The position numbers and the translations under genes were made by a program. From positions 39,544-103,543 of the forward strand of contig CAWJNP010000049.1 in the NCBI GenBank assembly GCA_963844255.1: DNA of 64,000 nt, in the 5' to 3' direction. Source of the stretch: SZAS-79 sp963844255 (GTDB lineage: Bacteria > Pseudomonadota > Gammaproteobacteria > Burkholderiales > SG8-39). Each line of letters starts with the position of its first letter. The stretch's first letter is position 1. The notes beneath the pieces were generated by a model that did not search any database, was not told where the DNA came from, and saw nothing but the letters and a program-made list of their open reading frames with translations. Below, piece after piece: positions 26,606 to 35,568 of this stretch.

Positions 26606-27588
26606 CGCTGTGGCAGCAGGTGCCTGGAAAAAAATTTCCAGATCTCCTCGTTTGCGTCGATGACCTCGGTACCAGGCCCCAGCAGTCGGGGAAAATAGTC
26701 CTGCTCGCCACCCGGCCAGACATGCCCGGCACCGGTCAGTTTCCAGAGCAATACTTCTTCCCGGCAGTCCGGATACGCAAACAGCGTTGCCGTATGCCCC
26801 ACCCAGTCCCGCCGCTGCCGCTGCTGCATGGGCTCGTTGCAACCGTTCGCACGCGCCCAGAGGGCAAGGCTTTCCTCCACCGGGGAATGCTGGACGCGCT
26901 GATCGGTCATGGGAAATGGGGGCCCGAGCCCGCCTGCGTAAATCGCGCGCGGGTCGTCCACGCTGTGGATATGAAGTACCGGCACGGATCGCGCGGTTGC
27001 ATAGCGCTCAATGACCGGCGCTCCCGCAATCGGGGCAATCGCAGCAATCCGTGCGGATAGCTCGACGGCGAGCCGGTAGGCCATCATCGCCCCGTTGGAC
27101 AGGCCGGTGGCGTAAACGCGGCGGGGATCGTAAGTCTGCCTTCGTGCAAGGTCATCGAGCAGGCGCCGCACGAATGCGACATCATCCACGCGGTTGCGCA
27201 CGGCGCTGCCGCAGCATGTGCCCGCATTCCAGGCCTGGAGCCTCCCGTCAAACGGCCCGGTCCCCTCGGGATACACGACGATGAAGCCTTCGCGGTCGGC
27301 GAGCGCATCCATTCGCACATACTTCTGATGCGACGGCGCGTTGCCGCCACCACCATGAAAATTTAGAACCAGTGCCGGATTCTCTGCGAGTTTGTCCGGA
27401 ACGTGGACCAGATAGGCGCGTTCACCGATTGAAATCGCATGATCGCCCGGCACAAGCGCCAGGGCGATGCGTGGCAACAGCATGATCGCCGCACCGATGA
27501 CCAAACCTGCAGCGGCAAACTTCTTTCGTATGTGTATCAAGTCCTGACTCGATCCGGCTTTTCGCTGTGTGAGTCTAACTTGCAACAC
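26602..27588 (-). CDS. Secreted PHB-depolymerase / feruloyl-esterase family hydrolase (LpqC-like)
   Basis: A 328-residue alpha/beta hydrolase. After a hydrophobic N-terminal stretch (AAAGLVIGAAIMLLP, likely signal peptide or anchor) it has the oxyanion segment LNFHGGGGN, the family hallmark WNAGTCCG, the nucleophile elbow GLSNGAMMA, a likely acid in IHSVDDP and the catalytic His in GAGHVWPGG. These mark the esterase family CE1-like/LpqC group acting on polyesters or hydroxycinnamate esters. The exact start is uncertain; a later codon within residues 15-25 would give a more standard signal peptide. Its 3' end overlaps the CoA-transferase gene by 4 bases. Confidence 0.85.
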   Translation of the reverse strand: MLQVRLTQRKAGSSQDLIHIRKKFAAAGLVIGAAIMLLPRIALALVPGDHAISIGERAYLVHVPDKLAENPALVLNFHGGGGNAPSHQKYVRMDALADREGFIVVYPEGTGPFDGRLQAWNAGTCCGSAVRNRVDDVAFVRRLLDDLARRQTYDPRRVYATGLSNGAMMAYRLAVELSARIAAIAPIAGAPVIERYATARSVPVLHIHSVDDPRAIYAGGLGPPFPMTDQRVQHSPVEESLALWARANGCNEPMQQRQRRDWVGHTATLFAYPDCREEVLLWKLTGAGHVWPGGEQDYFPRLLGPGTEVIDANEEIWKFFSRHLLPQR

Positions 27589-27620
27589 GAGCGCCCGTGA
27601 TTTGCCCGAAGTCGAATTGA

Positions 27621-27659
27621 AAAAGGAAAGGCCCGCCGGAGTAGCCTCGAGCGGGCCTT
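27621..27659 (-). terminator. Intrinsic terminator of the small Lys/Ala-rich protein gene
   Basis: On the minus strand, AAGGCCCGC, a 14-base loop and GCGGGCCTT are followed by TTCCTTTTTC. The 9-bp GC-rich stem and T-rich tail form a normal intrinsic terminator 39 bases after the stop of the small gene at 27698-27916. Confidence 0.75.
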
Positions 27660-27697
27660 GCCAGGGGCAGGATCACGTATCCCGCCTCAGTACGGAC

Positions 27698-27916
27698 TTA
27701 AGACGCTTTTTCTGCTTTCTTCTTGGCCTTCTTGGCTTTCTTGGCCTTCTTGGCCTTCACCGGCTTCGCCGCATCCGCGGGCTTGGCTTCGACAGACTTC
27801 ACGGCGGGTGCAGCCTGCTTCGCCGGGGTGGCGGGAGCGGCCGGGGTCGCTTGCGCGAACACGGATGCAGTAAATGCCGAGGCGACTACGGCGAGGATCA
27901 GTTTCTGCTTGAGCAT
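27698..27916 (-). CDS. Small exported Lys/Ala-rich protein
   Basis: A 72-residue protein with signal peptide MLKQKLILAVVASAFTASVFA-Q. The mature part begins with Ala/Pro repeats (ATPAAPATPAKQAAPA) and ends in a highly basic run of repeated Lys-Lys-Ala triplets (KAKKAKKAKKAKKK). A GGAG ribosome-binding site precedes the ATG and a clear intrinsic terminator follows, so it is a genuine single-gene unit. The composition resembles histone-tail or AlgP-like repeats but it is exported. It could bind acidic polymers such as nucleic acid, LPS or polyphosphate in the periplasm; that is speculation. Confidence 0.75.
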   Translation of the reverse strand: MLKQKLILAVVASAFTASVFAQATPAAPATPAKQAAPAVKSVEAKPADAAKPVKAKKAKKAKKAKKKAEKAS

Positions 27917-28016
27917 GTTGGTTCTCCGAGAGACGTTAATCAGCGGTCCAAAGCGGATCCGCTTTCAATAACGCAGTCCTCCGGCTGCGGTTGACCGGCA
28001 CCCGGCCGGGAGCCTG

Positions 28017-29549
28017 TCAGGCCTTCTCGTAATCGCCGGAGACCAGCATCCGTCTGAGGATCTTGCCAACGGGGGATTTCGGTACGGCTTTGACGAAAAC
28101 GTATTCCCGTGGCCGCTTGTAGTTCGGCAGCGCGGAGCCACGGCAGTGCGCATCCAGGAGCGCCGCGTCCACCGCCGCCTTGGCCTTGATGAACGCCACT
28201 ACCTTCTGTCCCCAGCGTTCATCGGGCAGACCTGCCACAGCGACCTCGTCCACCGCAGCGTGCAGCGACAGCACCGACTCAATATCGACCGGCGATATGT
28301 TCTCGCCACCGGAAATGATCATGTCGTCAACCCGGCCAGTGACGTACAAATCGCCATCTGCATCGAAAAATCCGGTGTCTCCGGTGAAATACCAGCCCTC
28401 ACGCAAGGCCTTTGCATTTGCGTCCGGCCGATTCCAGTAGCCCTCGAACGCCTCGTCTCCGGAGAGATCCGCGATGATCTGCCCCTCCTCTCCAGCAGCC
28501 GCGAGCGCATCGGGAGCCACCTGTCCCCCTTGCCCGTCCAGCGGCACTACCCGTATACGGCAATTGAATCCCGCCCGCCCGGCGCTACCCGGCTTCGCCG
28601 GTGCGTTCTGGTCGATCGTGAAGGTATAGATCTCGGAAGAGCCGTAATGGTTGACGAAAAGTTGTGGCTTGAAAGCGGCCGAAAGGCGCTGCAAGAGCGC
28701 ATCGTTCATCGGCGCACCGGCAAACCCTATCTTTCTCACCGAAGAAATGTCCGTCCGCACGAACGCCGGATGCGCCAGCAGATCGTGATAGAGCGTAGGG
28801 ACCAGGAACAGATTCGTCACCTTCTCGGTTTCGATCAGGGCAAGGGCTTCACCGGCATCGAACCGCGGCAAACAGATCAGCGTACCGTCGACGATTGCCA
28901 TTGACAGCAGCGACCGTACGCCCATCGTGTGATACAGCGGCATCACCCCGAGCGAGACCTCTCCCACCGCGTAGCTGTACTGGGCGACCTGCGCGACCGC
29001 TGCGGCGCGCTCGGCACGATGCCTGCGCGGCACGCCTTTGGGCTTGCCCGTCGTTCCTGAGGTGTACAGCATCAGCGACACGTCGTCGGCCGTGGCAGAA
29101 AACGGGGGCGATCCGGCGGTACCGGCAAGCAACTCGCCAAAGGAGTGCGTCCCCCCTTCGGCACCCCCGACAGCAATTCTCGGAATCGACCGGCATGCCG
29201 CCGACTGCATGACGGCTTCCATGCTGGCGGATTCGAACGCCACGGCGCGCCCTCCTGCGTCTGAAACGCAGTACTCGAGTTCACTGCCTTTGGAGCGCCA
29301 GTTCACCGGCGTGACGATGACGCCGAGAAACTGGCAAGCCCAGTGGAGCGTGGCCATTTCCCAGCGATTCTGCAGCACCAGAACGAGGTGATCGCCGCGT
29401 CTCAGACCCAGGGCGGCAAGCCCGCCCGAGACGCAAAGAATGCGTTCGTACCACTGGCTGTAGGTCAGACGCACGTCGCCATCGACGATCGCAAGCTGAT
29501 GCGGCCGTCGCTCGACACTTTGCAGGAACGTGTGCCCGAGATCGAACAT
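28017..29549 (-). CDS. Acyl-CoA ligase (AMP-dependent synthetase)
   Basis: A 510-residue ANL-superfamily enzyme activating a carboxylic acid through an acyl-adenylate to its CoA thioester. Motifs in order: MLYTSGTTGKPKGVPRRH (ATP loop), NHYGSSEIYTF, YFTGDTGFFDADGDLYVTGRVDDMI, GGENISPVDIE, and the catalytic Lys in KSPVGKILRRM. It is the last gene of the minus-strand unit that starts at the molybdenum hydroxylase and lies 18 bases after livF, so it probably activates the imported or hydroxylated acid. The 4-coumarate/benzoate-like branch is plausible; the substrate is not readable. Confidence 0.92.
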   Translation of the reverse strand: MFDLGHTFLQSVERRPHQLAIVDGDVRLTYSQWYERILCVSGGLAALGLRRGDHLVLVLQNRWEMATLHWACQFLGVIVTPVNWRSKGSELEYCVSDAGGRAVAFESASMEAVMQSAACRSIPRIAVGGAEGGTHSFGELLAGTAGSPPFSATADDVSLMLYTSGTTGKPKGVPRRHRAERAAAVAQVAQYSYAVGEVSLGVMPLYHTMGVRSLLSMAIVDGTLICLPRFDAGEALALIETEKVTNLFLVPTLYHDLLAHPAFVRTDISSVRKIGFAGAPMNDALLQRLSAAFKPQLFVNHYGSSEIYTFTIDQNAPAKPGSAGRAGFNCRIRVVPLDGQGGQVAPDALAAAGEEGQIIADLSGDEAFEGYWNRPDANAKALREGWYFTGDTGFFDADGDLYVTGRVDDMIISGGENISPVDIESVLSLHAAVDEVAVAGLPDERWGQKVVAFIKAKAAVDAALLDAHCRGSALPNYKRPREYVFVKAVPKSPVGKILRRMLVSGDYEKA

Positions 29550-29567
29550 GCGATGCCCCTCCCGGCC

Positions 29568-30275
29568 CTAGACCGCGATTGCCTCGATCAACCGACGTCG
29601 GTCGGTCTCAGAGCCCGCCGTCCCGGAAAACACGATTGCACCTCGCTCCAGTGCGACGAACCGGTCGCAGACGTCGAGTGCGCGCATCACGTTTTGCTCG
29701 ACAAGGAGAACCGGTATGCCTTCCGCCCGCAGCTCGGTGATCAGAGAAAAAATCTCGTCTGCGACCATCGGCGCCAGGCCCTCCGTCGGCTCGTCGATCA
29801 GCAACAGCTTTGGTGAACCGGCCAGAACGCGCCCGATTGCCAGCATTTGCTGCTCACCACCCGACAGGGTGATTCCCATCTGCCTGCGACGTTCCGCCAA
29901 CCGCGGAAAACGGCCGAAGACGCGTTCCAGCGCAATGGCACTCTCTGCGCGCCCGCGGTCCGGGGACTGCATCAATCCGAGGCGGAGATTCTCCTCAACA
30001 GTCAGGCCGGGGAAAATTCGCCGATCCTCGGGCACCAGACCGATCCCGAGGCGGCAGATGCGATCCGACGCGAGACTCCCGATCGGCGTGCCCTCGAAAC
30101 TGATCGAACCGGATGTGGGCCTGACCCAACCTGCGACCGTCTTGACGAGCGTTGTCTTCCCCACGCCGTTGCGGCCGAAAAGGCCGACCACTTCGCCCTT
30201 GCCGATCGACAGCGAGACGCCTTGCAGCACATGCGAAAGCCCGAAGTGTGCATGCACGCCTTCGATTACGAGCAT
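29568..30275 (-). CDS. livF: ABC transporter ATP-binding protein LivF-type
   Basis: A 235-residue cytoplasmic ATPase of the branched-chain amino acid / small carboxylate importer family. Walker A FGRNGVGKTT, signature TLSGGEQQML, Walker B LLLIDEPTEGL and a C-terminal LVEQNV H-loop region lacking the longer tail of LivG. Its start touches the livG stop. With LivG, LivM, LivH and the binding protein upstream it makes a complete importer. Confidence 0.93.
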   Translation of the reverse strand: MLVIEGVHAHFGLSHVLQGVSLSIGKGEVVGLFGRNGVGKTTLVKTVAGWVRPTSGSISFEGTPIGSLASDRICRLGIGLVPEDRRIFPGLTVEENLRLGLMQSPDRGRAESAIALERVFGRFPRLAERRRQMGITLSGGEQQMLAIGRVLAGSPKLLLIDEPTEGLAPMVADEIFSLITELRAEGIPVLLVEQNVMRALDVCDRFVALERGAIVFSGTAGSETDRRRLIEAIAV

Positions 30276-31024
30276 CAGTGCACCCCTCCCAGGTAGGCTT
30301 TCTGTACGGCGGTGTTCTCGCGCACTTCGGCCGGCGTTCCCTCCGCAAGTTTGGCACCTTGGTGCATCACGATCACCTGGTCTGACAAGTCCATCACCAC
30401 GTCGATGTCATGCTCGATCAGAAGAATCGTGAGATCCCCTGCCAGGCCCTTGATCATCGCCGCCGTGGCCTGCGTATCCCCGTGTGACATGCCTTGCGTC
30501 GGCTCGTCCAGCAGGAGCATCTTGGGCCGGCATGCGAGCGCCATCGCGATCTCCAGTCGCCGCTGTTCACCATGTGAGAGGTGGCCGGCCAGCTCGGTCG
30601 CCTTTTCGGACAACGAAAACCGCTCGAGCAGCTCCTCTGCGCGATCCCGCGCGACTGTACTGCGTCCAATCGGCATCAGCGCTCGCGCGATTGGCTCAAG
30701 AACCTGCGAAGCCAGGCGCAGGTTCTCATAGACGCTGAGCTCGAAAAACAGGTTGGTAATCTGGAAAGAGCGGGAAAGTCCGGCGGCGAGGAGCTTGTGC
30801 GTGGGCCAGCCGGTCACATCCTTGCCCGCAAACGAGACCCTTCCGCGCTGAGGGGACAGCGCACCGGAGACCAGGTTGAACAGCGTGCTCTTTCCCGCGC
30901 CATTGGGCCCTATGACCGAAGTGATCTTTCCGCGCGGCGCAGAAAAGCTCAAGTCGTTGACTGCCAGCAGCGCCCCGAAACTTATTCCGAGTCCATTGAT
31001 GTCAAGCATGACGTTGTCGCTCAT
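30275..31024 (-). CDS. livG: ABC transporter ATP-binding protein LivG-type
   Basis: A 249-residue ATPase paired with LivF. Walker A GPNGAGKSTLFNLVSG, signature LSHGEQRRLEIA, Walker B MLLLDEPTQGM, His of the H-loop in LLIEHDIDVVM, and the LivG-type C-terminal AEGTPAEVRENTAVQKAYLG. It overlaps livM by 4 bases and livF by 1, so the ATPases and permeases are translationally coupled. Confidence 0.93.
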   Translation of the reverse strand: MSDNVMLDINGLGISFGALLAVNDLSFSAPRGKITSVIGPNGAGKSTLFNLVSGALSPQRGRVSFAGKDVTGWPTHKLLAAGLSRSFQITNLFFELSVYENLRLASQVLEPIARALMPIGRSTVARDRAEELLERFSLSEKATELAGHLSHGEQRRLEIAMALACRPKMLLLDEPTQGMSHGDTQATAAMIKGLAGDLTILLIEHDIDVVMDLSDQVIVMHQGAKLAEGTPAEVRENTAVQKAYLGGVH

Positions 31025-32046
31025 CCCCGCGATCTCCTGGCAGCGAGCCAGCGCTCGAGATGCGGGAGGAGGTATCCGGCAAGCCCCTTCGGAAAATAGA
31101 TTACCGACAGCATGAACAACCCGCCGATCACGATCAGGTGATGCTCGGTATACGTTCCGATCACCGACTTCAGCACTGTCAGAATGACTGAACCGTACAG
31201 CGCACCCGCAAGGGTGCCGACCCCGCCGATGATCACCATGATCACCGCATTGCCGGAAGTCTGGAACGCAAGCAGTTCAGGCGACGCAATGCCCCGCAGC
31301 ATCGGGTACAGACTGCCCGACATTGCCGCTACGACTGCCGCAAGGACGAACGCCGCGAGCTTGCCCTTCCATGGGGAGTAGCCGAGAAACGATATGCGCG
31401 TCTCGTTGGCGCGGATTGCCTGCAGCAGCCGCCCGAACGGCGTACGCATTAAATACGCGCATACGGCGTAAAGAATCAGCGTAAACGCAAGCGTCAGGAG
31501 AAAAAACGCTCCCGGCGAGGCGGTATTGACGGTAAACAAGCCGAAGTTGGCCGTGATTACCGGTATTCCCATCATGCCGTCAGAACCGCCGATTTCCCGC
31601 GTGTTGAAGACCACCTTGAATACCACCTGCGCGAGTCCGAACGTGATCAGCGCGAAATACACGCCGCGCGCACGGATCGAAATGATTCCCGCGATCAAGG
31701 CGACCACCAGTGAGGCGGCCAGGGTGATGCCTATCGCCGCCCAGAAAGACGGCGCGACACGCGCGAGTACCAGGCCCGAGACATATGCACCGAAGCCGAA
31801 AAAAAGCGCTTGTCCGAGCGACAGCAGCCCCGTGTAGCCAAGCAGCAGGTCGACCGACAGCGCAAGCCCTGCAAAGATCAGCGCCTCGGTTGCAAGGCGG
31901 AAATAGAAGGTATCTCCACTGACCTTGGCAACTGCGGCAAATACGAGCGCCAGTGCCACAAACAGCCCGATCAGGAGTCGCTGCCCGCCGATGACCGTAC
32001 GCTCGCCCGCCTCGACGGCGGATCGAATTCCGGGTGTCTCAGCCAT
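31021..32046 (-). CDS. livM: ABC transporter permease LivM-type
   Basis: A 341-residue inner-membrane permease with eight to ten hydrophobic segments and the LivM landmarks LLGYTGLLSLGQALFFGFGAY and ARGVYFALITFGLAQ. The cytoplasmic coupling segment RLLQAIRANETRISFLGY contacts the ATPases in the family. It overlaps livH by 8 bases upstream and livG by 4 downstream. Confidence 0.93.
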   Translation of the reverse strand: MAETPGIRSAVEAGERTVIGGQRLLIGLFVALALVFAAVAKVSGDTFYFRLATEALIFAGLALSVDLLLGYTGLLSLGQALFFGFGAYVSGLVLARVAPSFWAAIGITLAASLVVALIAGIISIRARGVYFALITFGLAQVVFKVVFNTREIGGSDGMMGIPVITANFGLFTVNTASPGAFFLLTLAFTLILYAVCAYLMRTPFGRLLQAIRANETRISFLGYSPWKGKLAAFVLAAVVAAMSGSLYPMLRGIASPELLAFQTSGNAVIMVIIGGVGTLAGALYGSVILTVLKSVIGTYTEHHLIVIGGLFMLSVIYFPKGLAGYLLPHLERWLAARRSRG

Positions 32047-32932
32047 GCCCGAGCCTTCCCGCCAGTCCCTGCGGACGGACCATCAGGAACATCACCATGA
32101 TGCCGAATACCAGCGGCTCGCCCCAGACCGGGGAGATATAAAGGCTGGAGATCGACTGGATCTGGGTGAGCACCAGACCTGCGATCACGGCGCCCTTGAT
32201 CGATCCCATGCCACCCACGATCACGACCGAAAAAGCCAGGAGGATGAAGTCCTTGCCCATCGTGGGAAACACGGAGTAGATCGGCGCAAGCAGTACCCCG
32301 GCAATGCCTGCAAGAGCAACACCAAAAGCGAAGGTTCCTGCGTACACTCTTTCCACTGGAACGCCCAGTGACGAGGCCATGTGACGATCGAACGCTGCGG
32401 CCCGTACCATGGCACCCAGGCTGGTTCGATACACGATGACCCAGACGGCAATGATGATCGCTGCGCCCGCCACGATCAGGAACAGCCGGTAGTTCGGCAG
32501 CACCATGCCGAGCAGGGTGCTTACACCTGCGATCGGCGATTCCGGCCGGGTCGGATTCGGGCCGTAGGCAAGCTTGAATGCATCCTCCGCAATGATCGCC
32601 AGACCGAACGTAAGCAGCAGGGTAAGAATGTGGCGGTCTTTCGAATTGAAGACGCGCTGAATCAGCAGCCGCTCTGTCGAGTAACCGACTACCGCCATGA
32701 TGAGCGGCACGAGCGCAAGGCAGAGCCAGAAGCTCACGCCTTTCGCGACAAGCGTGATGCCAAGATAGGCACCAAGCGCGTAGAACTCGCCGTGCGCCAT
32801 GTTGATCACGTCGAGCAGTCCGAAAATGATTGTCAGACCCAGTGCCATCAGAATCACCGCCACGCCGATCGAAAGGCCGTTGACGACCTGTGGGGCGTAG
32901 ACGAACTGCAGGGTTTCAATAAGCTCAGTCAT
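32039..32932 (-). CDS. livH: ABC transporter permease LivH-type
   Basis: A 297-residue inner-membrane permease with the LivH opening NGLSIGVAVILMALGLTIIFG, the segment VINMAHGEFYALGAYL and the coupling region VRAAAFDRHMASSLGV. It follows the binding-protein gene after 73 bases that hold a GC-rich hairpin, and overlaps livM at its 3' end. Confidence 0.93.
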   Translation of the reverse strand: MTELIETLQFVYAPQVVNGLSIGVAVILMALGLTIIFGLLDVINMAHGEFYALGAYLGITLVAKGVSFWLCLALVPLIMAVVGYSTERLLIQRVFNSKDRHILTLLLTFGLAIIAEDAFKLAYGPNPTRPESPIAGVSTLLGMVLPNYRLFLIVAGAAIIIAVWVIVYRTSLGAMVRAAAFDRHMASSLGVPVERVYAGTFAFGVALAGIAGVLLAPIYSVFPTMGKDFILLAFSVVIVGGMGSIKGAVIAGLVLTQIQSISSLYISPVWGEPLVFGIMVMFLMVRPQGLAGRLGHG

Positions 32933-32964
32933 GAGTAGCCGCTAGGATGAAAGGGGAACGCGTA

Positions 32965-32989
32965 GGGAGAGGGGTACACCCCCGCTCCC
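32965..32989 (-). other. Intercistronic stem-loop between binding-protein and permease genes
   Basis: On the message, GGGAG-c-GGGG-TGTA-CCCC-T-CTCCC folds into an interrupted 9-bp GC-only stem. It sits between the liv binding-protein stop and the livH start with no T-run. Such hairpins often protect the upstream message, giving more binding protein than permease. Confidence 0.55.
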
Positions 32990-33005
32990 CACCCCCGGTT
33001 CTGAT

Positions 33006-34184
33006 TTAGAACCGCGTGCACTCATCCTTGCCGACGGCAGCCGTACCCGCCACCCGGTCGGCGATTGCGAACTTGCCGCCCTGGATCTTCACGGCGTACA
33101 TGTCCAGGATCGCCTGGTGGTCGCCGGCGCGCATCGTCTTCTTGCCCTGCGGCGTCTGCCACTCCAGCCCCTCGATGGCCTTGCGCACCTTGGCGGTGTC
33201 CGTGGAGCCTGCCTTCTCGACTGCGGCCTTGTACATGTAGATCACGCCGTACGAGTCCGCACCATACAGATCAGGATCCCCTTTCCACATGGCTTTGAAG
33301 TCGGCGACGAACTTCTTGTTCTCCGGCGTATTGATCTCCGTGGTATAGCCTACGCCGGTGACGAAACCTTCCGCCGCCTTGCCCACCGCCTCGATGTTGC
33401 CCGCAGTGATCGTCCCCGCCGCGCCGACCAGCTGCATCCCGGAGGTCAGTTTGTATTCATGCATCTGGCTGAGCAGGCGAACCGCGTCGTTGCCGGCCGC
33501 CGATGTATAGAACACTTTTGGTTTGGCGGCACGAATCTGGCCGAAAAAGGGGGAGTAATCCTTGTTGTCGAGCGGCGCGAAGGTCTCGCCGGCATCCTTC
33601 AGGCCGCGACTGGATGTCGCTGCTTTGAACGACGCCACGGTGCTGCGGCCCATCTCGTAATCCGGGCCGAGAAAATAGACGCTTGCGCCCGGATTGTGCT
33701 TTGCCACCCACTCTGCCAGTGCTGCGGACTGCATGCCGGCGCTGGCATTGACGCGAAACATGTTGGGCGAGCACTTCGCCCCGGTAATTGCGTCGGAATA
33801 CGACACGGTGGTCGTCGCGATGCGATCGTTCCGCTCCGCAACCTGGCTTACTGCAAGTGTCGAGCCCGAGCTTACGGTGCCAGTAAGGAAGTCGACCTTG
33901 GCGACCTGGAACAGCTTTTCGGCCTTCTGCGACGCGACGTTCGGATTGGCTTCCTCGTCTTCGTACACCAGTTCGATTTTCCGGCCCATGATGCCGCCTT
34001 TGGCGTTGACTTCCTTGACCGCCAATTCGATGCCCTCTTTCACTTGCTTGCCAACGACGGCGTAGGTACCAGACATCGTTGTCAATACGCCTATCTTGAT
34101 CGTGGATTGCGCCAGTGCCGAGGATGCGAACCCCATCGAAGCGCAGGCCGCGGCGATCGCTGCTACCAGTGTCGAACGTTTCAT
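33006..34184 (-). CDS. ABC transporter substrate-binding protein LivK-type
   Basis: A 392-residue periplasmic receptor. ATG 34184 has AAAGGAG at a good distance and opens a signal peptide MKRSTLVAAIAAACASMGF ending SSALA-Q. The mature protein starts STIKIGVLTTMSGTYAVVGKQ and has KEVNAKGGIMGRKIELVYEDEEANP, typical of the Leu/Ile/Val-binding family. Relatives in catabolic operons often bind aromatic acids rather than amino acids, and the flanking hydroxylase and CoA genes suggest the same here. Confidence 0.92.
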   Translation of the reverse strand: MKRSTLVAAIAAACASMGFASSALAQSTIKIGVLTTMSGTYAVVGKQVKEGIELAVKEVNAKGGIMGRKIELVYEDEEANPNVASQKAEKLFQVAKVDFLTGTVSSGSTLAVSQVAERNDRIATTTVSYSDAITGAKCSPNMFRVNASAGMQSAALAEWVAKHNPGASVYFLGPDYEMGRSTVASFKAATSSRGLKDAGETFAPLDNKDYSPFFGQIRAAKPKVFYTSAAGNDAVRLLSQMHEYKLTSGMQLVGAAGTITAGNIEAVGKAAEGFVTGVGYTTEINTPENKKFVADFKAMWKGDPDLYGADSYGVIYMYKAAVEKAGSTDTAKVRKAIEGLEWQTPQGKKTMRAGDHQAILDMYAVKIQGGKFAIADRVAGTAAVGKDECTRF

Positions 34185-34239
34185 TTGTATCTCCTTTGAG
34201 TGATACGGCTCTTGCCGGCCGTTCCGTTGGCTTGCGGAC

Positions 34240-35052
34240 CTAGTTGCCGGTGTATTTCGGCTTTCTCTTCTCGAAGAAGGCATGCGCCCCTTCAGTGTAA
34301 TCGTGCGAGTCGCGAAGTTTCTCATAAGCATGGCCTTCCAGATCGAAACTCGCTTCCAGACTGCAGTCTTCCCCCTGATTGAGCACGCGCTTGAGCGTCG
34401 ACAGGGCAAGCGGCGACAAGGCATTGAGTTTCGACACATAGCTGTCGATCATTTTGTCCAGCGAAGCCGAGTCCTCGGCGACATCGGTAATCAGACCCCA
34501 CTGGTGCGCCTCGGTTGCGGGCAGACGGCGTCCCATCATGACCATGTCCTTCGCCCGGGTCATGCCCACCATGCGCAACACGCGCTGGCTGCCACCCGAT
34601 CCGGGCATCTGGCCAATCGTGATTTCGGGAAGGGCGACCAGGGTATCTTTCGTAGCGATGCGGAAATCGCACGCGAGGGCAAGTTCCCAGCCCACGCCGA
34701 ACGCATATTTCTCGAGCGCCGCAATCACCGGCTTGGGACAGCGCTCAGGCGCCCCGATATTCCATGCAAGGTGCGACATTCCGTCCCGCGGGACATCGAA
34801 AAATCCGCGCACGTCACCGCCTGAAGTGTACACCCCGTTCGCACCCCGGATGACGATCACACCGATGTCCGGATCGCGACCGAACTCTTCAAACAGCGCG
34901 CAGATCTGCGAACGCGCGGTATAGGACACAATGTTCAGAGGGGGGCGATCCAGGATCAGGGTTGCAACACGTTTTGCTGCGTCGACTTCTACGCGCATGC
35001 CATCCAGTTTTGCCAGAAGATCCCCGCGTGCTTTTGCGTACTTTTCACTCAT
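34240..35052 (-). CDS. Enoyl-CoA hydratase/isomerase (crotonase) family protein
   Basis: A 270-residue crotonase. The oxyanion-hole segment GVYTSGGDVRGF and the second helix KYAFGVGWELALACDFRIA with ITIGQMPGSGGSQRVLRMVG are typical; Glu residues in GWEL and LPE occupy positions used in catalysis by hydratases and hydrolases of the family. It overlaps the small hydroxylase subunit by 4 bases and lies 55 bases before the liv binding protein. It probably hydrates or ring-cleaves the CoA thioester made by the ligase at the end of this unit. Confidence 0.9.
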   Translation of the reverse strand: MSEKYAKARGDLLAKLDGMRVEVDAAKRVATLILDRPPLNIVSYTARSQICALFEEFGRDPDIGVIVIRGANGVYTSGGDVRGFFDVPRDGMSHLAWNIGAPERCPKPVIAALEKYAFGVGWELALACDFRIATKDTLVALPEITIGQMPGSGGSQRVLRMVGMTRAKDMVMMGRRLPATEAHQWGLITDVAEDSASLDKMIDSYVSKLNALSPLALSTLKRVLNQGEDCSLEASFDLEGHAYEKLRDSHDYTEGAHAFFEKRKPKYTGN

Positions 35053-35567
35053 GTGCTCTCCTTTTGGTTCGGTTTGCCGGTGCGCAACGCGCGCGCGGCG
35101 TCAAGAATGGCTGCAACGATGGGGTAGTACCCGGTGCAGCGGCAGATGTGCCCGGACAACATGTCCTTGACCTGCTCCTCCGACGGGTCCGGCGTCTCGG
35201 CTAGAAAATGTGTCGCAGACATCAGAATACCCGCAGTGCAGAACCCGCACTGCAAAGCGTGATGCGTATTGAAAGCGCGCTGCAGGACGTTCAGCGCACC
35301 GTCTTCCTCGAGTCCTTCGACCGTTCGCACCATGGCGCCATCGCATTCGACCGCGAGCTGCATGCAGCTTCGCACGGCCCTGCCATCCACCATTACGGTA
35401 CAGGCGCCACATACACCATGTTCACAGCCTACATGTGTGCCGTAAAGTTTGAGTTCGTGGCGGAGGAAATCCGTCAGCAGAGTCCGCGGCTCCGCCGTGC
35501 CGGCGCAGGACTTGCCATTGACTTCCAGCACAACGGGGTGGCGCACGCCGGGCTTCAGTCGGATCAT
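35049..35567 (-). CDS. Molybdenum hydroxylase [2Fe-2S] small subunit (CoxS/XdhC-iron-sulfur type)
   Basis: A 172-residue electron-transfer subunit. The N-terminal plant-ferredoxin-like cluster ligands lie in GCEHGVCGACTVMVDG with a fourth Cys in RSCMQ; the second cluster in the helical domain uses QCGFCTAGI and ICRCTGYYPIV. ATG 35567 lies one base after the end of the medium-subunit gene and gives the usual start just before the beta-grasp fold. It overlaps the enoyl-CoA hydratase gene by 4 bases. Together with the next two genes it forms an L-M-S hydroxylase passing electrons from Mo through two FeS clusters to FAD. Confidence 0.92.
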   Translation of the reverse strand: MIRLKPGVRHPVVLEVNGKSCAGTAEPRTLLTDFLRHELKLYGTHVGCEHGVCGACTVMVDGRAVRSCMQLAVECDGAMVRTVEGLEEDGALNVLQRAFNTHHALQCGFCTAGILMSATHFLAETPDPSEEQVKDMLSGHICRCTGYYPIVAAILDAARALRTGKPNQKEST

Positions 35568-35568
35568 G

